Below are positions 55,484-64,000 of a DNA stretch of 64,000 nt, in pieces. Within the stretch, counting starts at the first letter, position 1; each line of letters begins with the position of its first letter. The DNA comes from Brockia lithotrophica (GTDB lineage Bacteria; Bacillota; Bacilli; Thermicanales; DSM-22653). The stretch lies in NCBI RefSeq assembly GCF_003633725.1, contig NZ_RBIJ01000001.1, positions 795,217 through 859,216 on the forward strand, in the 5' to 3' direction. The notes below the pieces were generated by a model, which saw only the letters and a list, made by a program, of their open reading frames with translations, had not been told where the DNA came from and searched no databases. The position numbers were made by a program, and so were the translations under genes.

Positions 55484-57289
55484 TCACTTCTTGGCCGACG
55501 TGTCGATGTACGCCCACTTGAACTCGAGGTCCGGCCCGGAAGCGCGTTGGATCAGGTTCTTCACATACGGCTGCTGGAGGTACGAAATCACGCGGTAGTA
55601 GACGGGGGCGATCCCCATGTCGTCCTGGATGAGAATCTTTTCCGCCTCTGCGTAAGCGTTTGTCCGCTTCGTGAGGTCCGTGCCCGCCGTCCGCGCCTTT
55701 TTGAGGGCCTCGTCGTAAGCGGGGTTGGAATACTTCCCGTAGTTGAACGGATTCCCCTTTTCAAAGAGGCCAAACCACGTCTCCGGGTCGTCGTAGTCCG
55801 CACCCCACCCGGCCAGAACTACGGTGAAGTCGCCGGTCTTCATGCGGTTCAGCCGCTCCTTGAAGACCACGGTTTTGATCTCCACGTCGATCCCCAGGTT
55901 TTCCTTCCACATCGACTTAAAGAACTCGGCGGACTTCCGGGCGACGTCGGAGTCGTCCGTGAGGTACTCGAAGGTGAACTTCGCCGGATCGATCCCCGAT
56001 TCGCGCAGACCCTCTTCGAGGAGCTTCTTGGCCTCAGCCTTGAGTGCCGGGTTCCCCCCGACGTCCTGGAAGAGCGGGCCGCCAAACATCTTTTTGCTCC
56101 AGTCGCGGAAAGTCGTGTCCGCCCCGGCCCAGGCGGGCTCCGTCTCGGGGACGAGGCCGTAGGCGGGAACGGAGTCCGTCTGAAGGACCGTCTGGATAAA
56201 CGCCTTGCGGTCGATGGCGTAGGCGAGCGCCTTGCGCACCTTTGCGTTGTCGAAGGGCTTCTTTTGCGTGTTGAACTGGAGGTAGAAGGTTACGTACTGC
56301 ACAAAGGTGTGGTAATCGGGACGGTCTTTGTACTTGGGAACCTGTTCCGAGGCAAGTCCCGTCCGGTCTACCTTACCCGTGAGGTAGAGGTTGACCGCCG
56401 TGTTGACATCCTTCACGACGTCGAAGGTGATCTTGTCGAGCTTTACCGTGTCCTTGTCCCAGTAGTTGGGGTTCTTCGTGAGCACGACCTTGGACCCGTG
56501 TGCCCACTCCGAAAGGACGAAGGGCCCGTTGTACAGGAGGTATTGCGGATCGGAGCCGTACTTCTCCTTGTTGGCCGTGTAGAACTTCTCGTTCAGGGGG
56601 AAGTACGTCGGGAAGGCCAAGAGGTCGAAGAAGTAGGGGATCGGCTCCTTGAGCGTAATCTCGATCGTATAGTCGTCCTTGGCTTTAAGGGCTACGGCGT
56701 CGAAGGTCACCTCGGGTACCGCGTCCATCTTCTTGCCGTAGACGACTTCCGCAGGGGTCTTGTCGCCGTGTGCCTTTTGGTATTCGTCCGGCGACTTCTC
56801 CGCCTGCTCCTTGAACATGAGGTACCGCTGGTAGTTGTAGTAGTCTTCCGCACCCACGACGTAGTCTGTGATGAGGTTCGCATACTCCGCAGCCATGTGC
56901 GGGTCGAGGACGAGCTTCCAACCCGCAAGGAAGTCCTTTGCCGTCACGGGGTCGCCGTTGGACCACTTCGCGTCCTTGCGCAGGTGGAAGGTATACGTCT
57001 TCCCGTCGGAAGACACCTCCCACTTTTCCGCCATACCCGGAACCGGCTTCCCGTCGGGGCCAAGCCGCACGAGCCCCTCCTGCACCGCGCTGAGGAGCAT
57101 GATGGAGATCGTATCCGTAGTCGTTTGGGCGACCATGTCCGGCGGCTCGTCGCCGATCATAAGCCGGAGCACCTGACCCTCGGAAGCCGGCGCTTGGGCC
57201 TTCCCACCGCAGCCTCCGAGTACGGCGGCCGCCGCGAAGAGCAGCGCCAGGAAAAACGCCGCCCCACGCCATACTGCGCGTCCGTGCAT
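55484..57289 (-). CDS. oppA: Oligopeptide-binding lipoprotein OppA, intact copy (system 2)
   Basis: This 601-residue lipoprotein starts at ATG 57289 behind GGGGGGG, with lipobox VLGGC. Family-5 binding domain: KWSNGDPVTAKDFLAGWKLV, YLLYNGPFVLSEW and KVRKALAYAIDRKAF. It shares long identical stretches with the broken copy downstream, such as TFRDWSKKMFGGPLFQDVGG, so the two are tandem duplicates. Being first behind the promoter and intact, it is the likely main receptor for OppBCDF of system 2. Confidence 0.95.
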   Translation of the reverse strand: MHGRAVWRGAAFFLALLFAAAAVLGGCGGKAQAPASEGQVLRLMIGDEPPDMVAQTTTDTISIMLLSAVQEGLVRLGPDGKPVPGMAEKWEVSSDGKTYTFHLRKDAKWSNGDPVTAKDFLAGWKLVLDPHMAAEYANLITDYVVGAEDYYNYQRYLMFKEQAEKSPDEYQKAHGDKTPAEVVYGKKMDAVPEVTFDAVALKAKDDYTIEITLKEPIPYFFDLLAFPTYFPLNEKFYTANKEKYGSDPQYLLYNGPFVLSEWAHGSKVVLTKNPNYWDKDTVKLDKITFDVVKDVNTAVNLYLTGKVDRTGLASEQVPKYKDRPDYHTFVQYVTFYLQFNTQKKPFDNAKVRKALAYAIDRKAFIQTVLQTDSVPAYGLVPETEPAWAGADTTFRDWSKKMFGGPLFQDVGGNPALKAEAKKLLEEGLRESGIDPAKFTFEYLTDDSDVARKSAEFFKSMWKENLGIDVEIKTVVFKERLNRMKTGDFTVVLAGWGADYDDPETWFGLFEKGNPFNYGKYSNPAYDEALKKARTAGTDLTKRTNAYAEAEKILIQDDMGIAPVYYRVISYLQQPYVKNLIQRASGPDLEFKWAYIDTSAKK

Positions 57290-57349
57290 TCGAACCCCCC
57301 CTAAGGTCTCGCTCTCGGGCACAGCTCCTCTGGCCCGTGATGTACACTC

Positions 57350-57378
57350 ACTATAGCGAAACCGTTTTCCAAAGGCAA
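57350..57378 (-). promoter_or_regulatory. Promoter of opp system 2
   Basis: TTGCCT (57373-57378), 17-base spacer, TATAGT (57350-57355) on the minus strand. Confidence 0.8.
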
Positions 57379-57435
57379 TGCCCGGGATGAAGAAAGATCG
57401 ACACAAGAAATCCTTTCCGCGAGAGGGGGTGCCGC

Positions 57436-57714
57436 GTGTTCCCCTGCGATCTCCGCACGTGCCTTGACTACGGGTTTTTGGGAGGGCTCGCCCTTTTCTC
57501 GGCAGGAGGGGTCCTCTACCTGATCACCTCACCCGGCTGGGCCTTCGTCCGCTACGCCTGGCGCCAGCTGTACCCTTTTGTGTCCCCGGAACAAGACCCC
57601 CCTTTCCTCGAGAACCCCTCTCCCCTCCGCAGGGCCGCCTATTGGCTGCTCGGAATCGGCGGAGCGGTGATGCTCGTGTTCCTCGCGGCGACCCTCGGGC
57701 TGTGGCGAGAGTAA
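57436..57714 (+). CDS. Small two-helix membrane protein, unknown
   Basis: This 92-residue protein starts with GTG behind GAGAGGGGG. Helices lie at about 12-32 (YGFLGGLALFSAGGVLYLI) and 65-88 (AAYWLLGIGGAVMLVFLAATL), with a proline-rich loop between (PEQDPPFLENPSP). Third codon positions are nearly all G or C, as in native genes. No family recognised. Confidence 0.7.
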   Translation: MFPCDLRTCLDYGFLGGLALFSAGGVLYLITSPGWAFVRYAWRQLYPFVSPEQDPPFLENPSPLRRAAYWLLGIGGAVMLVFLAATLGLWRE

Positions 57715-57770
57715 CGGAAGAGCGGCGCGCGTCTCCCGGCGCGGCAAACCCCGGAAACCTGGCATCCCCC

Positions 57771-58020
57771 ACCCGCGTACGTATGGGAGAAGGAAGGTAT
57801 CGGCGAATCTGACGCACCAGCAGTTGCCCTTCCCGCATATGTACAGGAAAAGGGCAGTACAAGAGTACCTGCGGACGGAAGGCGGGAGCCCTTCCCGCGT
57901 ATGCACAGGAAAAGGCGGGGTCTCGTTTTGTCACGGATTGGGCGGAGAGCTCGCTTTCGCGGATAAACGGGGAAGGGCTGGGGGGAAAGATCGCCTTCCC
58001 ACGCGTGCGGGACAAAGGGA
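57771..58020. repeat. Five degenerate interspersed repeats of about 25 bases
   Basis: Copies at about 57771, 57830, 57892, 57955 and 57996 follow the pattern TTCCCGCRTATGYACAGGAAAAGG. The second and third are nearly identical (TTCCCGCATATGTACAGG / TTCCCGCGTATGCACAGG) and 62 bases apart. The unit is weakly palindromic. Spacing is about 60, 62, 63 and 41 bases; sequences between copies are unrelated. It lies between two small plus-strand genes and is not coding. Confidence 0.55.
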
Positions 58021-58030
58021 GGCGGGTGAA

Positions 58031-58207
58031 GTGCTCGAGTGGATGCGCGGCGTCCTCGGCCGGGCAAAGGAATTTTTCCGCGCCGTACTCTTACCGGTGA
58101 TCCTCGTGTACTTCCTCCGCACGCTCATCTCGCCCACGACGTTTGACGTCTTCGTGCTCCTCGTCCTCTTTCTCCTCTACGTCGGCGCCCTCCTCGACTG
58201 GTACTGA
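58031..58207 (+). CDS. Small membrane protein of 58 residues, unknown
   Basis: GTG 58031 lies behind GGGAGGCGGG. The product (LEWMRGVLGRAKEFFRAVLL...) has a basic amphipathic start and two hydrophobic helices ending ALLDWY. Nearly every third codon position is G or C, while the opposite-strand frame (tail of ysxE) does not show this. So this gene is probably the real user of the 117-base overlap. No family recognised. Confidence 0.6.
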   Translation: MLEWMRGVLGRAKEFFRAVLLPVILVYFLRTLISPTTFDVFVLLVLFLLYVGALLDWY

Positions 58208-59275
58208 GGGAAACGGAAGGGCGGCAGCGAGAACGCCCGCCAGGTAATCTTCGTCCAGGTACCGTTCAAACCGGCGCACGAGGTCGAGTTCGTGGCCTGC
58301 GGTGTCGGCGGGGTACCGACAAAAAAAGTCGAGGGAGCGAGCGGGGGCTGCGAGAAGCGCCCGAAGCAGAGCGACCTCGCTTTCGGCGGGCGGGCGCACC
58401 GCCGTGTACGCTTCCCACGCTTCGCGCGACCGGACAAGCCAGATCTCACCACCCCGACGAAAACGGAAGACAGGGCCGCCTGCGGTGACGGCCGCTTCGA
58501 TCCCCCCGCGGAAGAAGGCCGCCAAATCGACGGCGGCCGGTGCAAACGCCACGGAACTCCAAAAGCCGAGGACGCGCCCCGCGGAATCGAAAGCGTCGGC
58601 CACGGGGCTTCCGTGGACGAGGACGAGAGGGTAAGTCTCGCCAGGCGCGACACCGTCCAAAGAGGTCCGCGCAACCTCTACGGCCGCACGCAAAAAGGCA
58701 AGGTTAGCGAAAAACAACGCCTCGACGGGGGAAGGATAGGGCGCCGAGGCGATTTCCCGTTCCCGACGGGCCATGCACTCCGCCCGTTCGGCTAAAGCCC
58801 GGCGTTCACCTTCGAGGAACGCAGCGACGGCGGAAGGAGACGCGGAGAGCGCGGTAAGTCGGTGAAGGTGGGCGAGGGTCTGCGCGGCGCGAACGCGCCA
58901 CTCTGAAGCCTCTTCCGAATCGTCCCAACGGGAAGGGTACGGCGAGGGCGCTTTCGCCGGAGTCTCGTAGACGCGGCACACGGCGTATGCCGTACCGCGG
59001 ACGTGTACCGTGTACGTGCCGAAGAGGTTGGGGAGCGGTTCCCACGTGGAAAGCCCCCGGCCGTGCACGTACTTGAGCGCGCGAAAGCCGGCCTCCGCCT
59101 GCATGCCCGAAGGCGCGGAAATGAGCGCGTACGTCCCCCCGCCCACGCGGAAGAAAAAGACCCCCCGTTCGTGCGGGCCGTCTTCGGGCACGACGCCGCG
59201 CATTCCCCAGTACGTCCCGAGAAGGGCCGCGGCAAACCGCGCGTCGCGTGTGACCTCCGTTTCCTTGGACCCCAT
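58091..59275 (-). CDS. ysxE: YsxE-like spore coat kinase-fold protein
   Basis: This 394-residue protein has an aminoglycoside-phosphotransferase/CotS-type fold (RVRAAQTLAHLHRLTALS, YPLVLVHGSPVADAFDSAGRV). The usual HGDxxxxN catalytic loop reads HGSPVADAF, so kinase activity is doubtful. In Bacillus ysxE follows spoVID and encodes a coat protein; here it follows spoVID by six bases. The last 40 residues (EEGADVEEKEDEEHEDVKRR) are highly charged and antisense to the small membrane gene at 58031, so they may be a read-through tail. Confidence 0.8.
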   Translation of the reverse strand: MGSKETEVTRDARFAAALLGTYWGMRGVVPEDGPHERGVFFFRVGGGTYALISAPSGMQAEAGFRALKYVHGRGLSTWEPLPNLFGTYTVHVRGTAYAVCRVYETPAKAPSPYPSRWDDSEEASEWRVRAAQTLAHLHRLTALSASPSAVAAFLEGERRALAERAECMARREREIASAPYPSPVEALFFANLAFLRAAVEVARTSLDGVAPGETYPLVLVHGSPVADAFDSAGRVLGFWSSVAFAPAAVDLAAFFRGGIEAAVTAGGPVFRFRRGGEIWLVRSREAWEAYTAVRPPAESEVALLRALLAAPARSLDFFCRYPADTAGHELDLVRRFERYLDEDYLAGVLAAALPFPSVPVEEGADVEEKEDEEHEDVKRRGRDERAEEVHEDHR

Positions 59276-59281
59276 CGGCCT

Positions 59282-60664
59282 TCACCGCCGCTCCTCGCCT
59301 TCGCGCCGCGCCGAATGGGACCCTCCGGGCGAAGAACCTTCCGCCTGCGAAGTTTCGCCTTTCCCGCCTGCGGACGTTTTTCGCCCGAGGTAGACGAAGC
59401 GGAGGGCGGAATCCTCCTTCGCCCGCTCCCGTCCCCGCGAGCGGGCGATCTGCGAAGGGAGAAAATTCCCTTTGCCGATGCGGGGCGACCCGAAAGAAGC
59501 GGTAGGGTCGACGGAGGAAGGGAATTCGTTCGTCCGGAGCTCCCCTTCGGTCGGCGGAAGGTTCTCGGGAATCTCTCGCCGCGCCTGAGCCGCGCCCCAA
59601 CCGGGGAGGACGCTTCGGCCTTTCCTCGGGGAAGTTCGTCCCCGCTCCTGCCCGCGGACGGTCGCGCTTTTTCCGCCCTCCTCGCCCGTGTCTCGTGACG
59701 GTCGTCCCCGTTCCGCCTCCGCCGTAGGGGGCGCTTCTTCTACGGGAACGCCCGAAGCGCCCGCTTCGTCGCGCGCGTTCGCTCCTTCCGCCGCCTCTTT
59801 GGCCTCCTCCGTCGTTTCCCGCGTTTCCTCCGAAGGAAAGGCATCGGGTGGGGCTCCTTCTCCGGAGGGAAAGAGGAGGGCCTCCTGCGGCGACGGGGGA
59901 GACGGAGTCTCCGACGGGGAAGGAGGTTCGGAGACGGACTCAGAAAAGGCATCCGCCGACGGAGTCTCGTGCGGCCGGGCAAAGGGTTCCGGTTCGGGAG
60001 GGGGCTCCGACGAGGGAGATGGAACGTCCTCGGGAGAATACGCGAGGGCCGCAAGGGCGGGATCGTCTCCAAGGAGTTCGGGATCCTTCTCCTTTGCCTC
60101 CTGCGAATCGTCCGCAAAGGGCCAAAAACCCGTCGTTTCAAAGGAATACCCCGTGTCGACGACGGGGACGACCTCTCCTTCGGGCGAGGAGGCGATGCCC
60201 CCCAACTCCAAAACCGTGCTCAAGAGGAGCCTCTCGCGGCCGAGAAGCTCTACCTCGAGCGAGCGGATTTCGAGGAGAAGCCCCTCCCCGGTCACGCGCT
60301 CGCGGGGCACGGAAATGTCGAGCGGGATGCGGTACACGAGATGGCGCGTCGAAGGAGGCGATTCTCCCGTGCCGGATCCCGCCCCGCAAGGCCCGCCCGC
60401 ATCCTCGGGATCCCGGGACGAAGTGCGGTACTCTGCGGTGAAGCGAAGGGACCCAACGATCCGCACGTGCCGCTCGTCTTCTTCGATGCGTACGTCCGGA
60501 ACGAGTTCGGCACCCAAGATCTGCGCTTCGCTTTCCAGGGGTTCGTCCAAGGCGATGCGCTCTACGAGTTCAAAGGAAAGTCGTCCGCGATCGGGCATCC
60601 GCTCCCCGATCTGCCGCCGCCCGGATCCCCGGTCGGCTTCGCAAACCGGGCGCTCACCTCCCAC
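59282..60664 (-). CDS. spoVID: SpoVID-like spore coat morphogenetic protein
   Basis: This 460-residue protein has an N-terminal domain LSFELVERIALDEPLESEAQILG...DVRIEEDERHVRIVGSL that matches SpoVID. A long Glu/Pro/Ser-rich central part (about 190-360) and a basic C-terminus follow. SpoVID anchors coat layers to the forespore. The C-terminal LysM domain of Bacillus SpoVID is not visible; the chain ends shortly after SALRFVYLGRK. The GTG at 60664 has AGAGG six bases upstream; an ATG at 60598, just before the conserved domain, is an alternative start. Its neighbours ispH, hemL and ysxE support the call. Confidence 0.8.
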   Translation of the reverse strand: MGGERPVCEADRGSGRRQIGERMPDRGRLSFELVERIALDEPLESEAQILGAELVPDVRIEEDERHVRIVGSLRFTAEYRTSSRDPEDAGGPCGAGSGTGESPPSTRHLVYRIPLDISVPRERVTGEGLLLEIRSLEVELLGRERLLLSTVLELGGIASSPEGEVVPVVDTGYSFETTGFWPFADDSQEAKEKDPELLGDDPALAALAYSPEDVPSPSSEPPPEPEPFARPHETPSADAFSESVSEPPSPSETPSPPSPQEALLFPSGEGAPPDAFPSEETRETTEEAKEAAEGANARDEAGASGVPVEEAPPTAEAERGRPSRDTGEEGGKSATVRGQERGRTSPRKGRSVLPGWGAAQARREIPENLPPTEGELRTNEFPSSVDPTASFGSPRIGKGNFLPSQIARSRGRERAKEDSALRFVYLGRKTSAGGKGETSQAEGSSPGGSHSARREGEERR

Positions 60665-60673
60665 ACCATACCT

Positions 60674-61651
60674 CTATGCGGGAGGACGACCGGTATGCGG
60701 AATTTCGGGCTCGGGCGGGATCTTGGGCAGGATGTCCTCCAAGGTCACGCGGCGAACGGGGCGCCACGTCGCGGGATCTTCGGGCCGAAAGCGTTCGAGG
60801 TAGGCGATCACTTCGTTCGTGATCGCCGTAGGCGTTGACGCACCGGACGTCACGGCGACACGCCGCGCGCCAAAGAGCCACCGCGGATCGATCTCCTCTA
60901 CGTCGGAGACGCGGTACGCCTTGACGCCGGCGATTTGCTCGCTCACCTGGGCGAGGCGGGCCGTATTGTTGCTTCGAGGATCGCCGACGACGATTGTGAG
61001 GTCGGCGCCGCGCGCCTGCTTCGCCACGGCGACCTGACGCACCTGCGTGGCGAGGCAGATCTCGTCGTGCACCTCGGCGTGGGGAAAGCGCTCGCGGGCA
61101 TATGCCACGATGTCCGCCACGTCCCACTGGCTCATCGTCGTCTGGTTCGTGATCGCAATCGGCCGATCGCCAAAATCGGGGAGTCGGTCGACGTCCTCCA
61201 CGGTCTCCACGAGGTAGACGTGCTCAGGAGCCACCCCCATGGCCCCCTCCGGTTCGGGGTGCCCTGCGCGGCCGATGTAGAGGATCGCGTACCCTCGCCG
61301 CGCCTTCTCCGCAATGAGTTCGTGGGTGCGGAGGACGTCCGGGCAGGTCGCGTCGACCACCGTAAGCCCCTTCTCCGCGGCGCGCCGCCGCACGGCCGGA
61401 GAAACGCCGTGGGCCGTAAAGATCACCGTTCCCGTCGCGATCTTTTCTAAGAGCGAAAGGCGGTCCGCACCGTCGAGGGTTTCCACGCCTAAGCAGGCAA
61501 AGGCCTCGACGACGTAGCGGTTGTGGACGAGCATTCCCAAGATGTACAGTGGGCGAGGCAAGGACGGATCGCGCGCGGCGCGAATCGCCTTGACCATTGC
61601 GGCGACGACGCCGTGGCAGTACCCCCGAGGCGAAATGCGGACGACTTCCAC
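60674..61651 (-). CDS. ispH: 4-hydroxy-3-methylbut-2-enyl diphosphate reductase (IspH)
   Basis: This 325-residue iron-sulfur enzyme has the three cluster cysteines Cys12 (GYCHGV), Cys103 (DATCPDV) and Cys199 (DEICLAT), plus the substrate-binding TNQTTMS. It makes IPP and DMAPP in the last step of the MEP pathway. It lies between hemL and spoVID, a place where Bacillus subtilis has no ispH. Confidence 0.97.
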   Translation of the reverse strand: MEVVRISPRGYCHGVVAAMVKAIRAARDPSLPRPLYILGMLVHNRYVVEAFACLGVETLDGADRLSLLEKIATGTVIFTAHGVSPAVRRRAAEKGLTVVDATCPDVLRTHELIAEKARRGYAILYIGRAGHPEPEGAMGVAPEHVYLVETVEDVDRLPDFGDRPIAITNQTTMSQWDVADIVAYARERFPHAEVHDEICLATQVRQVAVAKQARGADLTIVVGDPRSNNTARLAQVSEQIAGVKAYRVSDVEEIDPRWLFGARRVAVTSGASTPTAITNEVIAYLERFRPEDPATWRPVRRVTLEDILPKIPPEPEIPHTGRPPA

Positions 61652-61716
61652 CGGTACTCCCCCCTCGCCAAGCTCCGTTCACCGCAAAACAAACTTCCCA
61701 CCGGGAGGCCGCATCT

Positions 61717-63045
61717 TTAGCTGCTGGCACTCCCGTCGGCTTCGCGTTTGCGTTGCGCGAGCGCGCGCGGTAAGGCGCGCTCCAGCGCTTCTCGCGTGCG
61801 CTCGACGTCGTCCTCCGTGTGGGCGAGGGAGAGGAAGTGCGCCTCGAACGCGGAGGCGGGGAGGTAGATCCCCTCGGCCAGCATTTCGCGAAAGAGGTGG
61901 CGGAAGAGCGCGAGGTCTTGACGGCGGGCGTCTTCGAAGTTGCGCACGGGGCATTCCGCGAGGAAAGGCGTGAGCATCGAGCCGACTCGCTGCACGCAGA
62001 TGGGAACGCCGTGGCGGGCGAAGACTTCGCGGTAGGCCTCGGCGAGGCGGGCGGAGAGACGGTCGAGGTAGGCGTAAGCCTCTGCGTCGAGGAGTTCAAG
62101 CGTCGCCCGCCCCGCGGCCATCGCCAGGGGATTCCCCGAAAGCGTCCCCGCCTGGTAGACGGGCCCCGCCGGGGCGACGAGCTCGAGGAGTTCCCGCCGG
62201 CCCCCATAGGCGCCCACGGGGAGGCCGCCGCCGATCACCTTGCCCATCGTCGTGAGGTCCGGCTCCACGCCGTAGAGCCCCTGTGCCGAGGCGGCGTGGA
62301 CGCGAAAACCCGTCATCACCTCGTCAAAGATGAGGAGCGCTCCCGCCTCGCGCGTGAGCCGCCGAAGCCCTTCGAGGAAGCCGGGCACCGGCGGAACGAC
62401 GCCCATGTTGCCGGCGACCGGCTCTACGATCACCGCGGCGATCTCTTCCCCAAAGCGGCGGAAGAGCTCTTCGACCGCGGCGAGGTCGTTGAAGGGGGCC
62501 GTGAGGGTGAGCCCCGCCGTTTCCCCCGGCACGCCCGGACTGTCGGGAAGGGAGAGGGTCGCCACACCTGAGCCGGCCTGGACGAGGAACGGGTCGGCGT
62601 GTCCGTGGTAGCAGCCCACGAACTTCACGATTCGCCTGCGTCCCGTCGCGGCCCGGGCCAGGCGTACGGCGCTCATCGTCGCCTCCGTTCCGGAGTTCAC
62701 CATGCGGACCATCTCCACCGAGGGAACGCGCCGAACGATCTCTTCCGCGAGGAGTACCTCTTCTTCCGTAGGCGCCCCGAAGCTCGTCCCCCGCTCGAGG
62801 ACCTCGCGGACCGCCCGAACGACGTGCGGGTGCGCGTGGCCCGCGATGAGCGGACCCCAGGAGAGGACGTAGTCGAGGTAGCGGTTCCCGTCTACGTCGT
62901 ACAGGTACGCCCCCTCTCCCCGGGCAATGAAGCGCGGGGTAAGTCCCACCGCGCGGAAGGCGCGCACGGGGCTGTTTACGCCCCCCGGCATGAGTTCTAC
63001 CGCGTGACGAAAGAGCTCTTCCGAACGCGCAACTTTTTCGGACAT
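61717..63045 (-). CDS. hemL: Glutamate-1-semialdehyde 2,1-aminomutase
   Basis: This 442-residue PLP enzyme carries the family stretches [27 protein letters not shown] and the PLP lysine (about 269) in [14 protein letters not shown]. It makes 5-aminolevulinate for haem by the C5 pathway. The start has AAGGAGGG upstream. Other hem genes, expected upstream as in Bacillus, are not in the window; the adjacent DNA is disrupted instead. Confidence 0.97.
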   Translation of the reverse strand: MSEKVARSEELFRHAVELMPGGVNSPVRAFRAVGLTPRFIARGEGAYLYDVDGNRYLDYVLSWGPLIAGHAHPHVVRAVREVLERGTSFGAPTEEEVLLAEEIVRRVPSVEMVRMVNSGTEATMSAVRLARAATGRRRIVKFVGCYHGHADPFLVQAGSGVATLSLPDSPGVPGETAGLTLTAPFNDLAAVEELFRRFGEEIAAVIVEPVAGNMGVVPPVPGFLEGLRRLTREAGALLIFDEVMTGFRVHAASAQGLYGVEPDLTTMGKVIGGGLPVGAYGGRRELLELVAPAGPVYQAGTLSGNPLAMAAGRATLELLDAEAYAYLDRLSARLAEAYREVFARHGVPICVQRVGSMLTPFLAECPVRNFEDARRQDLALFRHLFREMLAEGIYLPASAFEAHFLSLAHTEDDVERTREALERALPRALAQRKREADGSASS

Positions 63046-63369
63046 GGAATCCCTCCTTCGTCCTCTACTCTACCGCACCGTCCACCTCCATACCGCATGC
63101 AACGGATACAAAAAGCGGGGGTCTCTTTTCCCACGCGTCGACACGTCGCATTTAGGTCCCCTCCCACCCTCGTCCGACGAAGCGATTGGCGTTTTTTGCA
63201 CCGCCCGTCTCCCGTAGGGCTCGCAAGAAGCATCGTCACTCCGATCGCTCCATGAACGCTCGCGCGAGGCCAAGACTCCGTTTCATGCTGACGAACAGGA
63301 CGGAGCCGTTCAACCGGACGCTAAATCCAACCTCTTCGACGTCGGTTCGAAGTGATTCGCCTTCTCAAT
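63046..63369. other. Non-coding, decayed region upstream of hemL
   Basis: No intact gene is visible. It should contain the hemL promoter, which I could not place with confidence, and perhaps more of the decayed transposase gene that begins at 63489. Confidence 0.5.
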
Positions 63370-63489
63370 TTACACTCCCCGAAACTTGGCCTTTGCTTCG
63401 AAAAGCGCCCGGAAGACGCCCCAACCAGCGTCGGTAATGTGGCGCGCGAGGCGGTCGTTCTTCAGCATCCCGACAACGTTCAAACTGAT
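63370..63489 (-). pseudogene. Fragment of IS200/IS605-family OrfB (TnpB)
   Basis: A 39-codon stretch reads SLNVVGMLKNDRLARHITDA, then GWGVFRALFEAKAKFRG, then TAA. This matches the conserved TnpB region NLNVAGMLKN.(K/R)LA..I.D..(F/W)G.FR..LEYKA. The upstream RuvC part and the downstream zinc finger are missing or out of frame. No insertion-sequence ends were recognised. Confidence 0.75.
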
Positions 63490-63497
63490 GGTCGTCG

Positions 63498-63514
63498 AGC
63501 GCTATTCTAGCGCT
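63498..63514. promoter_or_regulatory. Short perfect palindrome before the TrpE-like pseudogene
   Basis: AGCGCTA-TTC-TAGCGCT, followed 10 bases later by TATGAT (63525-63530), a possible -10. Likely an operator left from a once functional gene. Confidence 0.45.
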
Positions 63515-63564
63515 ATTTCTCACGTATGATGAAATTCATGTGTGCGAAGGGAGGCTTGTCATTT

Positions 63565-64000
63565 GTGGACGAAGGTATCGTTAATCTGGACGCCCGACGG
63601 TTGTACTGTGTGCCGATGGTGCGGCGCTTGCCATAGGACGGTACTGATCCATTGGTGTGGTATGAGCGGCTAGCGGTGGATGCTCAAGCTAGTTTTTTTC
63701 TCGAAAGCGGGGGCCAGGGGCGATACACATTTCTCGGTTACGGCGAATCACTCGTGATAGGCAAGGGTGACCTCTTGACAGTGACGCATGGTAGGACAGC
63801 GGCGCGGTGGCGTGGAAACCTCCTCGCACAGTTGCGGGGGGGTCCTCGCCGCACGCCGCGCGCCGAGATGGCCTGGGCTGCCGCCCTTTTTTGGCGGCTT
63901 TGTCAGGTACGTAGCCTACGACGCGGCGCGGGCCATCGAGCGCCTTCCCGTGCGGGCCGTTGACGATTTAGCCCTGCCCGAGGTGTACCTGATGGAAACG
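63565..64000 (+). pseudogene. Chorismate-binding TrpE/PabB-like gene, broken, continues past window edge
   Basis: From GTG 63565 (GGGAGG upstream) the frame reads VPMVRRLP, a TAG stop (63634-63636), then DPLVWYERLAVDAQASFFLE and GRYTFLGYGE. This is the N-terminal domain of anthranilate / aminodeoxychorismate synthase component I. After a run of seven Gs (63836-63842) the homology moves to another frame: LPPFFGGFVRYVAYDAARAI, then DDLALPEVYLME. Six Gs would restore it. Two independent lesions argue for a real pseudogene. Confidence 0.8.

Overview
The window is a high-GC chromosomal segment of a spore-forming Firmicute, most likely a deep-branching, possibly thermophilic member of the Bacilli. 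The evidence is gene content and order: Spo0B, SpoIVFA, SpoIVFB, a SpoIIB-like SPOR protein, SpoVID and YsxE are all present, together with MreBCD, MinCD, Obg, an L27 with a cleavable N-terminus and its Prp protease. Species assignment is not possible from the sequence alone. Almost all housekeeping genes lie on the minus strand.

Read on the minus strand from high to low coordinates, the backbone is hemL, ispH, spoVID, ysxE (63045-58091); valS behind a T-box, folC, murC, a GGDEF protein, a lone PilT-like ATPase and a SpoIIB-like gene (39460-28762); then maf, radC, mreBCD, a PBP2, minCD, rodA, spoIVFA, spoIVFB (28446-18154); and rplU, prp, rpmA, spo0B, obgE (10166-6744). This matches the order known from Bacillus subtilis, but it is opened in two places. 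Between ysxE and valS sit about 19 kb of peptide transporters, a YeiH/LysR pair, a universal stress protein and a dehydrogenase. Between spoIVFB and rplU sit about 8 kb with an SsuABC-like transporter, a solitary NuoM-type antiporter subunit, a DUF996-like membrane protein and a CofE-like ligase.

Transport dominates the accessory part. A ferric-type ABC system lies at 352-4438 and a nitrate/sulfonate/thiamine-precursor type system at 10572-13558. Two complete oligopeptide/dipeptide systems lie at 42401-48172 and 49472-57289. The second has two tandem binding proteins, one broken by a single extra base. The first is preceded by a strong promoter with a TGTGA-N6-TCACA site, the CRP/FNR-family consensus.

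The two ends of the window are the most disturbed. On the left, an orphan CRISPR array (7 repeats, 6 spacers, no cas genes in the window) lies in an AT-rich island between an ABC ATPase gene and a decayed second copy of that gene's 3' end, followed by a small AT-rich membrane-protein gene. On the right, beyond hemL, are a fragment of an IS200/IS605 TnpB gene and a TrpE/PabB-like pseudogene with an in-frame stop and a frameshift in a run of seven Gs. No tRNA, rRNA or intact insertion sequence was found.
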